Below, one piece after another: positions 18,116-28,054 of a stretch of 64,000 nt of DNA. The number at the start of each line of letters is the position of its first letter. Within the stretch, counting starts at the first letter, position 1. The notes under the pieces were generated by a model that saw only the letters and a program-made list of their open reading frames with translations, did not search any database and was not told where the DNA came from. The position numbers and the translations under genes are program-made. Source of the DNA: Altererythrobacter sp. (lineage in GTDB: Bacteria; Pseudomonadota; Alphaproteobacteria; Sphingomonadales; Sphingomonadaceae); NCBI GenBank assembly GCA_017308255.1, contig JAFKFN010000015.1, positions 1 through 64,000 on the forward strand, read 5' to 3'.

Positions 18116-19762
18116 TCACATCCTGAACACCCCGAACCGCGGCGTTTCCGGGATCGGCGCTTCCAGGCATGCCGCCAGCGCCAGGCCGAGTACGTCGCGT
18201 GTCTGCGCCGGGTCGATCACGCCGTCGTCCCACAGGCGGGCGGTGGCGTAGTAAGGGTTGCCTTCGGCCTCGTATATCTCGCGGATCGGGGCCTTGAAGG
18301 CTTCGGCTTCCTCCGGCGTCCACGTGTCCGCGTCGCGGTGGACCGTTGCCAGCACGCTGGCGGCCTGTTCGCCGCCCATCACGGAAATGCGCGCGTTGGG
18401 CCAGGTGAACAGGAAGCGCGGGGAATAGGCGCGGCCGCACATGCCGTAGTTGCCGGCGCCGAAGCTGCCGCCGATGATCACGGTGATCTTGGGGACTTGC
18501 GCGGTGGCCACGGCCGTGACCAGCTTGGCGCCGTGCTTGGCGATGCCTTCCGCCTCGTACTTGCCGCCGACCATGAAGCCGCTGATGTTCTGCAGGAACA
18601 GCAGCGGAATGCCGCGCTGGCAGGCCAGTTCGATGAAATGGGTGCCCTTGAGCGCGCTTTCGGAGAACAGCACGCCGTTATTGGCCAGGATCGCCACCGG
18701 CATGCCCCAGATATGCGCGAAACCGCAGGTGAGGGTTGAGCCGTAGAGCGCCTTGAATTCGTGGAACTCTGATCCGTCTACCAGGCGTGCGATCACTTCG
18801 TGGACATCGTAGGGCGCGCGGACATCTTCGGGGATGATCGCATAGAGGTCTTCGGCGTCATACCTTGGGGGTCTTGGTTCCCTTACCCGGTTCGTGTCGA
18901 GCGAAGTCGAGACACCGCGCCCCCGTGTCTCGACTTCGCTCGACACGAACGGAGAAGAGAGGTGCGAGACTATGTCCCTGAGGATCGTCAGCGCGTGCTC
19001 GTCGTTCTCGGCGAGGTGGTCCACCACGCCCGACTTGCGCGCGTGCAGATCCCCGCCGCCCAGCGCCTCGGCGCTGATCTCTTCCCCGGTGGCCGCCTTC
19101 ACCAGCGGCGGGCCGGCGAGGAAGATCGTGCCCTGATCGCGCACGATCACGCTCTCGTCGCTCATCGCCGGCACATAGGCACCGCCCGCGGTGCAAAAGC
19201 CCATGACGCAGGCGATCTGCGGGATGCCGAGCGAGGACATCTGCGCCTGGTTGTAGAAGATGCGGCCGAAATGATCGCGGTCGGGGAAGACTTCCGCCTG
19301 ATGGGGCAGGTTGGCCCCGCCGCTGTCCACCAGATAGAGGCAGGGCAGGCGGTTCTGCTGGGCAATCTCCTGCGCCCGCAGGTGCTTCTTGACCGTGAGC
19401 GGATAATAAGTGCCGCCCTTCACGGTGGCATCGTTGGCGACGATCATGCACTGGCGGCCGGAAACGCGGCCGATCCCCGCGATCAGGCCGGCGCCGGGCA
19501 CTTCATCCCCGTAAAGCCCGTTCGCCGCCAGCTGGCCGATCTCCAGGAACGGCGAGCCCGGATCGAGCAGCCGCTCCACCCGATCCCTCGGCAACAGCTT
19601 GCCGCGTGCGGCATGCCGCGCGCGGCTGGCTTCCGGCCCGCCGAGGGCGGCCTGCGCCACGCGCGCCCGCAGTTCCTGGGCCAGCGCCCGGTTGTGCGCC
19701 GCCCGGGCGCACGCCTCGGCCCCCTCCAGATCGAGCGAACTGGAGAGGGCCGGCGCGTTCAC
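18116..19762 (-). CDS. mccB: Methylcrotonoyl-CoA carboxylase beta (carboxyltransferase) subunit
   Basis: This 548-residue carboxyltransferase matches the MCC beta/propionyl-CoA carboxylase family and most closely the leucine-degradation enzyme. The N-half has [20 protein letters not shown] and [19 protein letters not shown]; the C-half has [20 protein letters not shown] and [17 protein letters not shown]. It starts at a GTG that overlaps the upstream esterase stop by four bases. Residues about 271-291 (around [18 protein letters not shown]) are encoded by a perfect palindrome inserted in frame between the two halves. The biotin-carrying alpha subunit is not in the window. Confidence 0.9.
   Translation of the reverse strand: MNAPALSSSLDLEGAEACARAAHNRALAQELRARVAQAALGGPEASRARHAARGKLLPRDRVERLLDPGSPFLEIGQLAANGLYGDEVPGAGLIAGIGRVSGRQCMIVANDATVKGGTYYPLTVKKHLRAQEIAQQNRLPCLYLVDSGGANLPHQAEVFPDRDHFGRIFYNQAQMSSLGIPQIACVMGFCTAGGAYVPAMSDESVIVRDQGTIFLAGPPLVKAATGEEISAEALGGGDLHARKSGVVDHLAENDEHALTILRDIVSHLSSPFVSSEVETRGRGVSTSLDTNRVREPRPPRYDAEDLYAIIPEDVRAPYDVHEVIARLVDGSEFHEFKALYGSTLTCGFAHIWGMPVAILANNGVLFSESALKGTHFIELACQRGIPLLFLQNISGFMVGGKYEAEGIAKHGAKLVTAVATAQVPKITVIIGGSFGAGNYGMCGRAYSPRFLFTWPNARISVMGGEQAASVLATVHRDADTWTPEEAEAFKAPIREIYEAEGNPYYATARLWDDGVIDPAQTRDVLGLALAACLEAPIPETPRFGVFRM
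18890..18950. repeat. Perfect 26-bp inverted repeat inside mccB
   Basis: Two 26-bp arms (18890-18915 and 18925-18950) built on GTGTCGAGCGAAGTCGAGAC and its complement enclose a nine-base loop. It is typical of mobile palindromic elements in intergenic DNA, but here it lies in coding sequence and is translated without a stop. Confidence 0.92.
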
Positions 19763-20805
19763 TTGGCCTTGTCGAGATGCTTGGCGAAGAACGGCAGCAC
19801 GATCTCGTCGAAGCGCTGTGCGATCTTGTCGGTGTGGGTGCCTTCGTATGTCAGCCAGGTATGCGCGATGCCGAACTTCTCCAGTTCCTCGTGCATCATC
19901 GTGTCGTCACGGATCAGGCCGTCCTTGGTGCCCACGTCGGTGCCTATGGCGTCGAAGCTCTTGAGCGCCGGAACATGGCCGGCGACCATGGCGAGCGGCG
20001 AGTTGTTGGCCCATTGCGCCATGACCAGTTCATCCACCTTGCCGTCCTTGAACGGCGGATCGGCGTAATAGGGCGGGTTCTTCGGGTTGGGCGACCAGGC
20101 GACCATCGAGGACAGCGCGGCGCGGGTGCCGAAATCGCCCTTCACCCCTTGCTCGATCGGCACGCTGGAAAGCTTCTGCGCCGATTCCACCGTCTCCACC
20201 CGCGGGCTGACGCAGCAGGCGCTCTGCGCCCAGATGCTGTCGAACACCTCGGGATAAGTCATGCCGACCGTCCAGGTGCCGTATCCGCCCATCGAATGCC
20301 CGGCGAGCCCGCGCCCGCCGCGATTGGCGATCGTGCGGTAATGGCTGTCGATATAGCTGACGAGATCCTTGGCGATGAAAGCCTTGAAATCCCCGGTAGT
20401 GACCGAACTGGAATACATGCTGCCGCCCAGCTTGGTCAGCGTATCGGGCACCACCACGATGAATTCGTTGCCGGCGGCGGCGTTTCGGGCGACCGCTTCG
20501 GGGACTTTCATGTAGTTATAGAAGTTGCGCCCATCGATCGCGAAGCCGTGCAGGTAATAGACCACCGGATAGCGCTTGTTGGGGCTGGTCTTGTAGCTCG
20601 GCGGGAGCACCACCATGGCCTCGCGCTCGGTGGCGTTGCCTTCGAGGTTGCCGGCCAGCGAGGGGCCCGGGACCTTGGGCGCTTCCACGGTGATCCCGGG
20701 GGGAATCGTCGGCGCCGGCGCGGTGATGTTCTGCGCCAAGGCGGGACCGCCGGCCAGCGCCAGCAGCGCCGCCCCGGCGGCGGTTGCGATGAGTGCCTTT
20801 ATCAT
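19759..20805 (-). CDS. Exported esterase, enterochelin-esterase/EstD-like alpha/beta hydrolase
   Basis: This 348-residue hydrolase has a signal peptide ([20 protein letters not shown], ending at AQN). The nucleophile elbow is GLAGHSMGG; the oxyanion strand is YYLHGF; an acid in KDGLIRDD and a His in EGTHTDKI complete a likely catalytic triad. The family cleaves carboxylic esters; the substrate is unknown. Its stop overlaps the mccB start by four bases, and it is a paralogue of the upstream gene at 20823-21815, probably by tandem duplication. Confidence 0.85.
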   Translation of the reverse strand: MIKALIATAAGAALLALAGGPALAQNITAPAPTIPPGITVEAPKVPGPSLAGNLEGNATEREAMVVLPPSYKTSPNKRYPVVYYLHGFAIDGRNFYNYMKVPEAVARNAAAGNEFIVVVPDTLTKLGGSMYSSSVTTGDFKAFIAKDLVSYIDSHYRTIANRGGRGLAGHSMGGYGTWTVGMTYPEVFDSIWAQSACCVSPRVETVESAQKLSSVPIEQGVKGDFGTRAALSSMVAWSPNPKNPPYYADPPFKDGKVDELVMAQWANNSPLAMVAGHVPALKSFDAIGTDVGTKDGLIRDDTMMHEELEKFGIAHTWLTYEGTHTDKIAQRFDEIVLPFFAKHLDKAK

Positions 20806-20822
20806 TCCAGTGCCCTTTATCC

Positions 20823-21815
20823 TTATTTGTCGAGATGCCGGCCGAAGAACGGCAACAGGTCGGACCGAATCCGCGCGTTCACGCGGTTGCCGTGATCGCC
20901 GTCGAATACCTCCCAGTCATGCGCGATGCCGAAGCGGTTCAGTTCCTCGTGCATCAGGGTGTCGTCGCGCAGCAGGAAGTCCTTGTCGCCCACGTTGATG
21001 GCGATCGCCTCCAGGCTGCGAAGCGCCGGCAGGTATTGCGGCAGCATGACCAGCGGCGCATTGGCCTGCAGCCGGGCGATGATCAGCGGATCGACCGCCC
21101 CATCCTTGATGCCGCTGGCGAAGTAATGCGGCGGATTCTGCGGGTCCGGCGCCCAGGCGGACAGCGTGGCCGGGGTGGCCAGCGCGAAGCCGCCGGCCGT
21201 GGCGACCTGTTCGTCGGTGACGGCCTGCGCTGCCTGCAACTGTTCGGCCGTGATGCTGGTCGGGGCCACGCAGCAGGGCGCCATCGCATAGATGCTGGAG
21301 AACACCCCGGGATACTTCATTGCGATCTTCAGCGTGCCGAGGCCGCCCATCGAATGGCCGGAGAGGCCGCGGCTTTCACGCCGGGCGAGCGTGCGATAGC
21401 TGGCATCGATGTGCTTCACCAGGTCGACCGCGGTGAAGCGCTCAAAATCGCCGGTAGTGACCGAGGCGCCGTACATCGCGCCCTTGAATTTGGTGTTGGC
21501 GTCGGGGACGACCACGATCACTTCGTTGCCGGCCGCCGCGGCCTGATCGACCGCCTCCTGGAACTTCGCCAGTGCGTCGTAAGCTTCGGCCCCGACCGAA
21601 TAGCCGTGCAAGAAATAGACAACGGGATAGCGCTTGCCCGGATCGCTGTCGTAGCGTGGCGGCAGGAATACCAGCACGTCCCGATCGGGCGAGTTGCCTT
21701 CGAGATTGCCTTCCAGCGACGCGCCGTGGACCTTGATCCGGTCCGTCCGTGCCTGGGCCGGCAGGGCGGCCAGCACCGCCAGCGCAGCCACCCCCGCGAA
21801 TATCGCCTTCAACAT
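20823..21815 (-). CDS. Exported esterase, paralogue of adjacent gene
   Basis: This 330-residue alpha/beta hydrolase has a signal peptide (MLKAIFAGVAALAVLAALPA before QARTD). It has the same architecture as its neighbour: YFLHGYSVG, GLSGHSMGGLGTL with the serine, LRDDTLMHEELNRFG and the His in GDHGNRVN. The CC pair in MAPCCVAP is shared with the paralogue (SACCVSP). GGAGG before the ATG at 21815 fixes the start. It sits between ivd and the second esterase. Confidence 0.85.
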   Translation of the reverse strand: MLKAIFAGVAALAVLAALPAQARTDRIKVHGASLEGNLEGNSPDRDVLVFLPPRYDSDPGKRYPVVYFLHGYSVGAEAYDALAKFQEAVDQAAAAGNEVIVVVPDANTKFKGAMYGASVTTGDFERFTAVDLVKHIDASYRTLARRESRGLSGHSMGGLGTLKIAMKYPGVFSSIYAMAPCCVAPTSITAEQLQAAQAVTDEQVATAGGFALATPATLSAWAPDPQNPPHYFASGIKDGAVDPLIIARLQANAPLVMLPQYLPALRSLEAIAINVGDKDFLLRDDTLMHEELNRFGIAHDWEVFDGDHGNRVNARIRSDLLPFFGRHLDK

Positions 21816-21903
21816 TGCCCCTCCAACCCTCTTCGCCGGCCGGTAAGTCTCGTAGCTGCGCGCCGGGTTGTCGAGCCCTTTCGCGTCGCAAATCATCGCA
21901 AAA

Positions 21904-23076
21904 TCAGGCGCCGATCAGCTCGCGGCCGATCAGCATGCGGCGTATTTCATTGGTTCCGGCGCCGATGTCGAGCAGCTTGGCATCGCGCAGATAGCGTTCC
22001 ACCGGCCAATCGATGGTGTAGCCGGCGCCGCCCAGCGCCTGGACCGCTTCGCCCGCCACGCGAAAGGCATTCTCGCTCGCCAGCAGGATCGCACCCGCCG
22101 CGTCGAACCGGGTGGTCTCCCCCCGGTCGCAGGCGCGGGCCACGGCATAGGCATAGGCGCGGGCCGATTGCAGCGCCACGTACATGTCGGCCACCTTGGC
22201 CTGCATAAGCTGGAAAGAGCCGATCGGCCGCCCGAACTGCTCGCGCTCGCGCACATAGGGGATCACCGTATCGAGGCAGGCCTGCATGATGCCGAGCTGC
22301 ACCCCGGCGAGCACCGCGCGTTCATAGTCCAGGCCGCTCATCAGCACGTTCACGCCCTGGCCGACTTCGCCCAGCACGTTGCCCCCGGGCACTTCGCAAT
22401 GGTCGAACACCAGCTCGCTTGTGGGGCTGCCGCGCATGCCCAGCTTGCCGATCTTCTGCGCCGGCCGGAAGCCAGGCATGCCCTTTTCGACCAGGAAGGC
22501 GGTGATCCCCCGGGCGCCGGCGGCCGGATCGGTCTTGGCATAGACCACCAGCACGTCCGCCTCGTGCCCGTTGGTGATCCAGAACTTGCTGCCGTTCAGC
22601 ACATGGCCGCCCTCTGGACTATCGGGCACCGGATCGGCTCTCAGCGCCATCGAGACGACATCCGATCCCGCGCCCGCCTCGCTCATCGCCAGAGCGCCGA
22701 CGTGCTCGCCAGAAATCAGGCGCGGCAAGTGCTTCGCCTTCTGTTCCGGCGTGCCCCAGCGGGCGATCTGGTTGATGCACAAGTTGGAATGGGCGCCATA
22801 GCTGAGACCCACCGAAGCGCTTGCCCGGCTCACTTCCTCGATCGCGAGGATATGTTCGGCATAGCCCAGGCCCAGCCCGCCATCGGCCTCGGGCACGGTG
22901 ATCCCGTGCAGGCCCAGCGCGCCCATCTCCGGCCACAGCTCACGCGGGAAGCGATCCTCGCGATCGACTCGCACCGCCAGGGGAGCGATTCGCTCGTCGG
23001 CGAAGCGCGCCACCGTCTCGCGAATCATCGCGGCATCTTCGCCGAGGCCGAAATCGAACTCCGGTGTTGCCCGCAT
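21904..23076 (-). CDS. ivd: Isovaleryl-CoA dehydrogenase
   Basis: This 390-residue FAD acyl-CoA dehydrogenase oxidises isovaleryl-CoA to 3-methylcrotonyl-CoA, the step before MCC in leucine breakdown. It has [14 protein letters not shown] and [19 protein letters not shown], the FAD/electron-transfer segment, and the IVD-type catalytic glutamate in [14 protein letters not shown] rather than the later position used by other family members. The C-terminal [17 protein letters not shown] is standard. The ATG at 23076 has GAGGAG upstream. It leads a minus-strand unit with two esterases and mccB. Confidence 0.92.
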   Translation of the reverse strand: MRATPEFDFGLGEDAAMIRETVARFADERIAPLAVRVDREDRFPRELWPEMGALGLHGITVPEADGGLGLGYAEHILAIEEVSRASASVGLSYGAHSNLCINQIARWGTPEQKAKHLPRLISGEHVGALAMSEAGAGSDVVSMALRADPVPDSPEGGHVLNGSKFWITNGHEADVLVVYAKTDPAAGARGITAFLVEKGMPGFRPAQKIGKLGMRGSPTSELVFDHCEVPGGNVLGEVGQGVNVLMSGLDYERAVLAGVQLGIMQACLDTVIPYVREREQFGRPIGSFQLMQAKVADMYVALQSARAYAYAVARACDRGETTRFDAAGAILLASENAFRVAGEAVQALGGAGYTIDWPVERYLRDAKLLDIGAGTNEIRRMLIGRELIGA

Positions 23077-23212
23077 TGACTGCTCCTCTTCCTCGGCTAG
23101 CCATAGCAAGGGGGCGCCCTGCCGCAACCGGTTACGATTGAAATCGCCTTTGCCCGAAGTTCCTTTGCTAACACGGGCCGCTTGGTTTAAATCGGGACGT
23201 GGAGGGTTGCTG

Positions 23213-24715
23213 TTGACTGCTGTGCCGACAGAGATTCGGCCCGCTGGGCCTCGCTCCGACCCGCCTGTCGGCGAGGATAGTCGCGACCGGATTTACGAGG
23301 CCTACCATTTCGAATCGCTGAAAGACGATCCGGAGCTGAGGGCCCTGGTCGATTTCACCGCGCGCCTGTGCGATGCGCCCATCGCCCTGATCGGCCTGCT
23401 GCAGCATGACCGGTTCCGGTTCCTTGCCCGCATCGGCACCGATACCGAGGAAAGCGCCTATAGCACCTCGTTCTGCGCGCATGTCATGCTGGGCGACGAT
23501 CTGATGCAGGTGTGCGATGCCCGGCAGGATCCGCGCTTCGCCGACAATCCGCTGGTCCTGGGCGAACCCCATGTGCGCTTCTATGCGGGATTCCCGCTGG
23601 TTTCCGAAGAGGGCATTCCGCTCGGCACGCTGGCCGTGGCCGATACCTCGCCCCGCCCGGCGGGGCTGAACGATTTCCAGCGCGAAGGGCTGACCGTCCT
23701 GGCGCAATCGGTGATGCGGCGGATGCGTTCGCGCCGGCACAGCGAGGCGGCGCGGCGCGAAGCCGACGAGCGGGAGAGCTATCTCCGCTCGTTCGCCGAT
23801 TCGATCCCGGCGATCGCCTGGTCGGCCACGCCGGACGGCCATTTCGAATACTTCAACAAGCGCCTGGTCGATTTCACCGGCTTGCCCGACGATCAAGGCG
23901 GCACCGCCTTCCATCCCGACGATTTCGAGAAGGCCACCAAGGCGTGGCAGCGCTCCCTGGCGACGGGCAAGACTTACGAGCTGGAGCATCGTTTCCGCCG
24001 GTACGACGGCGAATATCGCTGGATGATCGCCCGCGCGATGCCGGTGCGCGACTCGGAAGGGCGCATCCGCCGCTGGTTCGGCACGGCGGTGGATATCCAC
24101 GATCTCCACGCCGCCGCCGAAGCGCGCGACCTGCTGGTGAGAGAGCTGTCGCACCGGATCAAGAACATCTTCGCGGTGGTTTCCGGCCTCGTTTCCATGT
24201 CGGTGCGCCGGCGGCCGGAACTGCGGGAGTTCGGCGATGAATTGACCGGGGCGATCCGCGCGCTCGGCCGCGCGCACGATTACGTGCGCCGCGATGGCGA
24301 GCGGCGCAACACGCTGCACGGCATCCTCGAAGGTCTGTTCGTGCCTTACGGGAGCGGCGATGGCGAGAAGGCGCGCGTCCTGGTCGCCGGTGACGACGTG
24401 GCGATCGCCCCGCAGGCGGCCACGCCGCTGGCGCTGGTGTTCCATGAACTGGCGACCAACGCGGCGAAGTACGGCGCGCTGTCGGCCGATGGCGGCGTGA
24501 TCGACCTTTCGATCGCGGACGCGGGCGATACCTTGCTGTTGCGCTGGGTGGAACGGGGCGGCCCCAAGCCCAAGGCCAAGCGGACCGACGGCTTCGGCTC
24601 ACGGCTGGTGGAAATGAGCATGACGGGCCCGCTCGGCGGCAAATGGGAACGCCGCTTCGAGCCCGAGGGGCTGGTCTGCGAGCTGACCGTCTCGAAAGCG
24701 GCGATCACGCCTTAG
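23213..24715 (+). CDS. Sensor histidine kinase, GAF-PAS-HWE type
   Basis: This 500-residue soluble kinase has a GAF domain (about 20-170), a PAS domain ([19 protein letters not shown] through [14 protein letters not shown]) and an HWE kinase core. The phospho-acceptor is in [17 protein letters not shown], the N box is [15 protein letters not shown] and the WxE motif is in [13 protein letters not shown] kinases are typical of alphaproteobacteria and respond to light, redox or general stress; the GAF sequence does not show a bilin cysteine I can identify. GGAGGG precedes a TTG start at 23213. It diverges from ivd and has no response regulator beside it. Confidence 0.88.
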   Translation: MTAVPTEIRPAGPRSDPPVGEDSRDRIYEAYHFESLKDDPELRALVDFTARLCDAPIALIGLLQHDRFRFLARIGTDTEESAYSTSFCAHVMLGDDLMQVCDARQDPRFADNPLVLGEPHVRFYAGFPLVSEEGIPLGTLAVADTSPRPAGLNDFQREGLTVLAQSVMRRMRSRRHSEAARREADERESYLRSFADSIPAIAWSATPDGHFEYFNKRLVDFTGLPDDQGGTAFHPDDFEKATKAWQRSLATGKTYELEHRFRRYDGEYRWMIARAMPVRDSEGRIRRWFGTAVDIHDLHAAAEARDLLVRELSHRIKNIFAVVSGLVSMSVRRRPELREFGDELTGAIRALGRAHDYVRRDGERRNTLHGILEGLFVPYGSGDGEKARVLVAGDDVAIAPQAATPLALVFHELATNAAKYGALSADGGVIDLSIADAGDTLLLRWVERGGPKPKAKRTDGFGSRLVEMSMTGPLGGKWERRFEPEGLVCELTVSKAAITP

Positions 24716-25989
24716 CGCTGGCCCATGGCCTTGCCCGGCGCGGTTTCGCGCATGAGCCAGAATACCGGCAAGGCGGCGAAAGCCACCACGGCGATCATGA
24801 TCCCGGGCATGGCCGGGGCACCGGTGCCTTCCACCAGCCGCTGCGCCGCATAAGGCGTGAGCCCGCCGAACACGGCCGTGGCCACGGTATAGCCGATGCC
24901 CAGGCCGCTGGCGCGGCTTTCGCCGGCGAACTGCTCCCCTGCGGCCACCGCGCCGACCGCGCTCATCCCCCCGGCGACCAGCGCCAGCACCACTGCCCCG
25001 GCCAGCGCCAGCGCGGCCGATCCGCCGGCCATCAGCGAGAACATCGCGGTGGGCAGCACGGCGCTGAGCGCCGCCAGGGCCAGCAGCGCGGGCCGCCGGC
25101 CGAACCGGTCCGACAACAGGCCGACCACGGGGGTGATCAGGATCACGGCAATGGCGGCCACGGTCGAAAGCCACAGCGAAGCCGCTTCGGACAAGGAACC
25201 GGCGGTGGCCAGGAAGGCCGGCACATAGGTGATCCCGACATAGTAAGTGATCGAACCGAGCGCGGAGATCGCGAAGGCACGCACCAGCGCGCCCCGCTGC
25301 CGCGACAGGGCGTGCACGAGCGGCCGCTCCGGCAGTGTGCCGTCCGCCCGCGCTTGCTCGAAATCGGGCGATTCCTCCATGGTCGAGCGGGCCAGCCATA
25401 CCGCCCCGGCCAGCGCCGCGCCGACCAGGAAGGGAATGCGCCAGCCCCAGCTCTGCAACTGGGCTTCGGACAGCAGGCTCACCGTCAGGGCGGAGACCGC
25501 CACCGCCAGCAGCGCGCCGACCTCGCTCGCCGCCGCCGCCAGCGAGGCCACCAGGCCGCGCCGTTCCGCGCGGGCGCCTTCCAGCAGATAGGCGATTACC
25601 CCGGTATATTCGCCGCCCACCGAAAAGCCCATCACGCAGCGCAAGGCGAACAGCAGCCAGGCCGCGGCGATGCCGGCCTGCGCGTGAGTGGGCAGCAGCG
25701 CCGTCGCCAGCATGGCGGCCGACATCAGCGCCATGGACAGCAGCAGCATCGGCCGCCGTCCATAACGATCGCCGATATGGCCGAAGGCAGCCGCCCCCAC
25801 CGGGCGCATCAGATAGGCGACCGCGAAGCCCGCCAGCGTGGTCAGCAGGGCCTGCTCGCCGCCGCCGAAGAACACGCGCGAAAGCACGGTGGCGAAATAG
25901 AGGTAGAGCGTGAAGTCGTACCATTCGACCACCGTGGAAAGCGCGGCGATCAGGATCGATCGGTTCGAGACGCGATGCCGCCCGATCAT
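24712..25989 (-). CDS. MFS transporter, metabolite:H+ symporter type
   Basis: This 425-residue inner-membrane protein has about twelve hydrophobic segments and the MHS/ProP-type signatures STVVEWYDFTLYLYFATV near the N-terminus, GHIGDRYGRRPMLL in the first cytoplasmic loop and the equivalent LLSDRFGRRPALL. The family imports organic acids, proline/betaine or shikimate-like compounds with protons; the substrate is unknown. The ATG overlaps the midA stop by four bases (ATGA). Its stop overlaps the end of the convergent kinase gene. Confidence 0.88.
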   Translation of the reverse strand: MIGRHRVSNRSILIAALSTVVEWYDFTLYLYFATVLSRVFFGGGEQALLTTLAGFAVAYLMRPVGAAAFGHIGDRYGRRPMLLLSMALMSAAMLATALLPTHAQAGIAAAWLLFALRCVMGFSVGGEYTGVIAYLLEGARAERRGLVASLAAAASEVGALLAVAVSALTVSLLSEAQLQSWGWRIPFLVGAALAGAVWLARSTMEESPDFEQARADGTLPERPLVHALSRQRGALVRAFAISALGSITYYVGITYVPAFLATAGSLSEAASLWLSTVAAIAVILITPVVGLLSDRFGRRPALLALAALSAVLPTAMFSLMAGGSAALALAGAVVLALVAGGMSAVGAVAAGEQFAGESRASGLGIGYTVATAVFGGLTPYAAQRLVEGTGAPAMPGIMIAVVAFAALPVFWLMRETAPGKAMGQR

Positions 25990-27062
25990 GGTGCGGGGAA
26001 TCCCGCCCCGCCGGGCCAGCCGGGGCCGACAAGCGCCATGACCTTGAACAGCCGCCCCATCTGCTCCGCGCCCGCAAGCCGCTCCACCGCGCGCCCGATC
26101 GCCTCGCGTTGGTCGGGCGCGGCGCGGGCCAGCGCTTCCGCCCGCGCCTCCAGGCCGAGCGCGCGCAGCCAGGCGCCTTGCTCCACGGTGCCCAGCCAGC
26201 GTGCGCCGTGCGCAGAGGCGATTTCGGCCAGCGTGGCGAAATCGACATGGGCGGTGAGGTCCGCTTCGCCGGGCAGGGCCAGCGGATCGACCTTTGTATG
26301 CGCGCGGATCGCCTGCAAGGTCGATCCCGTGCGCGCCGCCGTATGGCCATAGTCGATGAACAGCGCCGCGCCGCCCTGCCGGGCCAGCCGTCCGGCCACC
26401 TCGGCCACGATCGCCGCCGCGGCGGGGCATGTCTCGATCACCGTGCCGTCTTCCGCGCCGCGCCGCGCCTCGGGCACGGCAGCATCCATCGGCAGGCCGC
26501 CGGCGACGAGCGTGAATTGCCCGCTGTCGTCCAGCGCCACCATGACCTCGCGCCAGCCTGGGCCGGTCTTCACCAGCTGGCGGACGGGCAGGGCATCGAG
26601 AAACTCGTTCGCCAGCAGCAGGATCGGCCCCTCCATCGGCACCTCGGCCAGATCGGCGGGGAACCGGGCCTGGGGCACCGCCTGGCGCTGCAACGCCGCC
26701 AGGGCCGGGGAACCTTCCACCAGATGCACCGGCGGTTCCAGCCCCACGCGGCCCATCGCCCGTAGCGCATCGCGCGCCAGGGTGCCGCGGCCGGGGCCAA
26801 GCTCGGCATAGAACGCGCCGTCGGGCCGCCCCGTCCGGGTCCAGATATCGGCCAGCCACAGGCCCGCCAGCTCGCCGAACATCTGGCTGATCTCGGGCGC
26901 GGTGATGAAGTCTCCCGCCGCGCCCAGCGGGTCTTTCCCGGCGTAGTAACGGGCGTTCGATTCGCCCATGAACCGGGCCAGGCTGATCGGCCCGGTGGCC
27001 GCGATCAGGCGGCGGAAATGATCGGCCAGCGTGCGTCCCGAACCTGTCGTTGGATCGCCCAT
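25986..27062 (-). CDS. midA: MidA-family class I SAM-dependent methyltransferase
   Basis: This 358-residue protein is of the MidA/NDUFAF7 family, which methylates a conserved arginine of the 49-kDa (NuoD) subunit during respiratory complex I assembly. It has DFITAPEISQMFGELAGLWL, the SAM-binding YAELGPGRGTLARD, and LLANEFLDALPVRQ. In alphaproteobacteria it commonly follows lgt, as here: lgt ends two bases before its ATG. The length is normal. Confidence 0.88.
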   Translation of the reverse strand: MGDPTTGSGRTLADHFRRLIAATGPISLARFMGESNARYYAGKDPLGAAGDFITAPEISQMFGELAGLWLADIWTRTGRPDGAFYAELGPGRGTLARDALRAMGRVGLEPPVHLVEGSPALAALQRQAVPQARFPADLAEVPMEGPILLLANEFLDALPVRQLVKTGPGWREVMVALDDSGQFTLVAGGLPMDAAVPEARRGAEDGTVIETCPAAAAIVAEVAGRLARQGGAALFIDYGHTAARTGSTLQAIRAHTKVDPLALPGEADLTAHVDFATLAEIASAHGARWLGTVEQGAWLRALGLEARAEALARAAPDQREAIGRAVERLAGAEQMGRLFKVMALVGPGWPGGAGFPAP

Positions 27063-27063
27063 G

Positions 27064-27948
27064 TCACCCGGCGGCGGACGGCGCCTGCGTGCCCAGCGCC
27101 GGGCGGCTGAGCGCCCAGGCCACCAGCGCCAGCCCCGCCAGGCATAGCGGGATCGACAGCCATTGCCCCATGTTGAGCCCGGTGCGCAGGGCGAAGTCGG
27201 CCAGCTGCTCGTCCGGCTCGCGGAAGAATTCCACGATGAAGCGGGCCGCCGCGATCAGCGCGGTGAACGTGCCCACCAGCAGGCCGGGGCGGAAGCGGGC
27301 GCGCGTCTTCCAGAACAGCGGCACCATGATCGCGGTGACCAGCGCGCCTTCCAGCAGCGCCTCGTAAAGCTGGCTGGGGTGGCGCGCCAGCGGCCCGCCG
27401 GCGGGGAAGATCATGGCCCAGGGAACATGGCTTTCCACCGGGCGGCCCCACAGCTCGCCATTGATGAAGTTGGCGATGCGGCCGAAGAACATCCCGAAGC
27501 CGACGTTGACCGCGATATAATCGCACACGCGGATGAAGTTCAGCTTGCCGCGCCAGGCCACCCAGCCGATCGCCAGCGTGGTGCCGATCACCCCGCCATG
27601 GAAGCTCATCCCCCCGTCCCACAGGCGCAGCAGATCCCATTTCACGAATTCAGTGCTGGTCCACCCGGTGAACAGTTCCGGCTTGTAGAACAAGGCATAG
27701 CCCAACCGCCCGCCCAGGATGATGCCCAGCGTGCAATAGAAGAACAGATCGTCGGCATGGCGCTGGGCCATCGGGCTGCCGGGCGCCTTGACCATCTTCG
27801 AGAGATGCCAATAGCCCACGAGGATGCCGGCGAGATAAGCCAGCGAATAGAACCGCAGGGTGAAGAAGCCCAGGTCGATCCCGGGCCGCAGCCCGAGGTC
27901 CGTCCAGTGGATGGCGTCCGTGGCGGATACGGCCAGCGTGTCGAACAT
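27064..27948 (-). CDS. lgt: Prolipoprotein diacylglyceryl transferase
   Basis: This 294-residue inner-membrane enzyme moves diacylglycerol from phosphatidylglycerol to the lipobox cysteine of prolipoproteins. It has seven or so hydrophobic segments, GGMSFHGGVIG with the key His, GRIANFINGELWGRP and RHPSQLYEA. I start at the ATG at 27948, which gives the family-standard N-terminus; the ribosome binding site is weak. It is first in an lgt-midA-transporter unit and diverges from glnD. Confidence 0.95.
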   Translation of the reverse strand: MFDTLAVSATDAIHWTDLGLRPGIDLGFFTLRFYSLAYLAGILVGYWHLSKMVKAPGSPMAQRHADDLFFYCTLGIILGGRLGYALFYKPELFTGWTSTEFVKWDLLRLWDGGMSFHGGVIGTTLAIGWVAWRGKLNFIRVCDYIAVNVGFGMFFGRIANFINGELWGRPVESHVPWAMIFPAGGPLARHPSQLYEALLEGALVTAIMVPLFWKTRARFRPGLLVGTFTALIAAARFIVEFFREPDEQLADFALRTGLNMGQWLSIPLCLAGLALVAWALSRPALGTQAPSAAG

Positions 27949-28054
27949 GATGCGTGGGGCTCCCTTCCTGGCGCGGCGGCTTTGGCACGGAACGCGCGCC
28001 GCGCAAAGCTTCGCAGCGATTGCAAGCCGGCGCCATGGCCTTATGTGACTCTGG

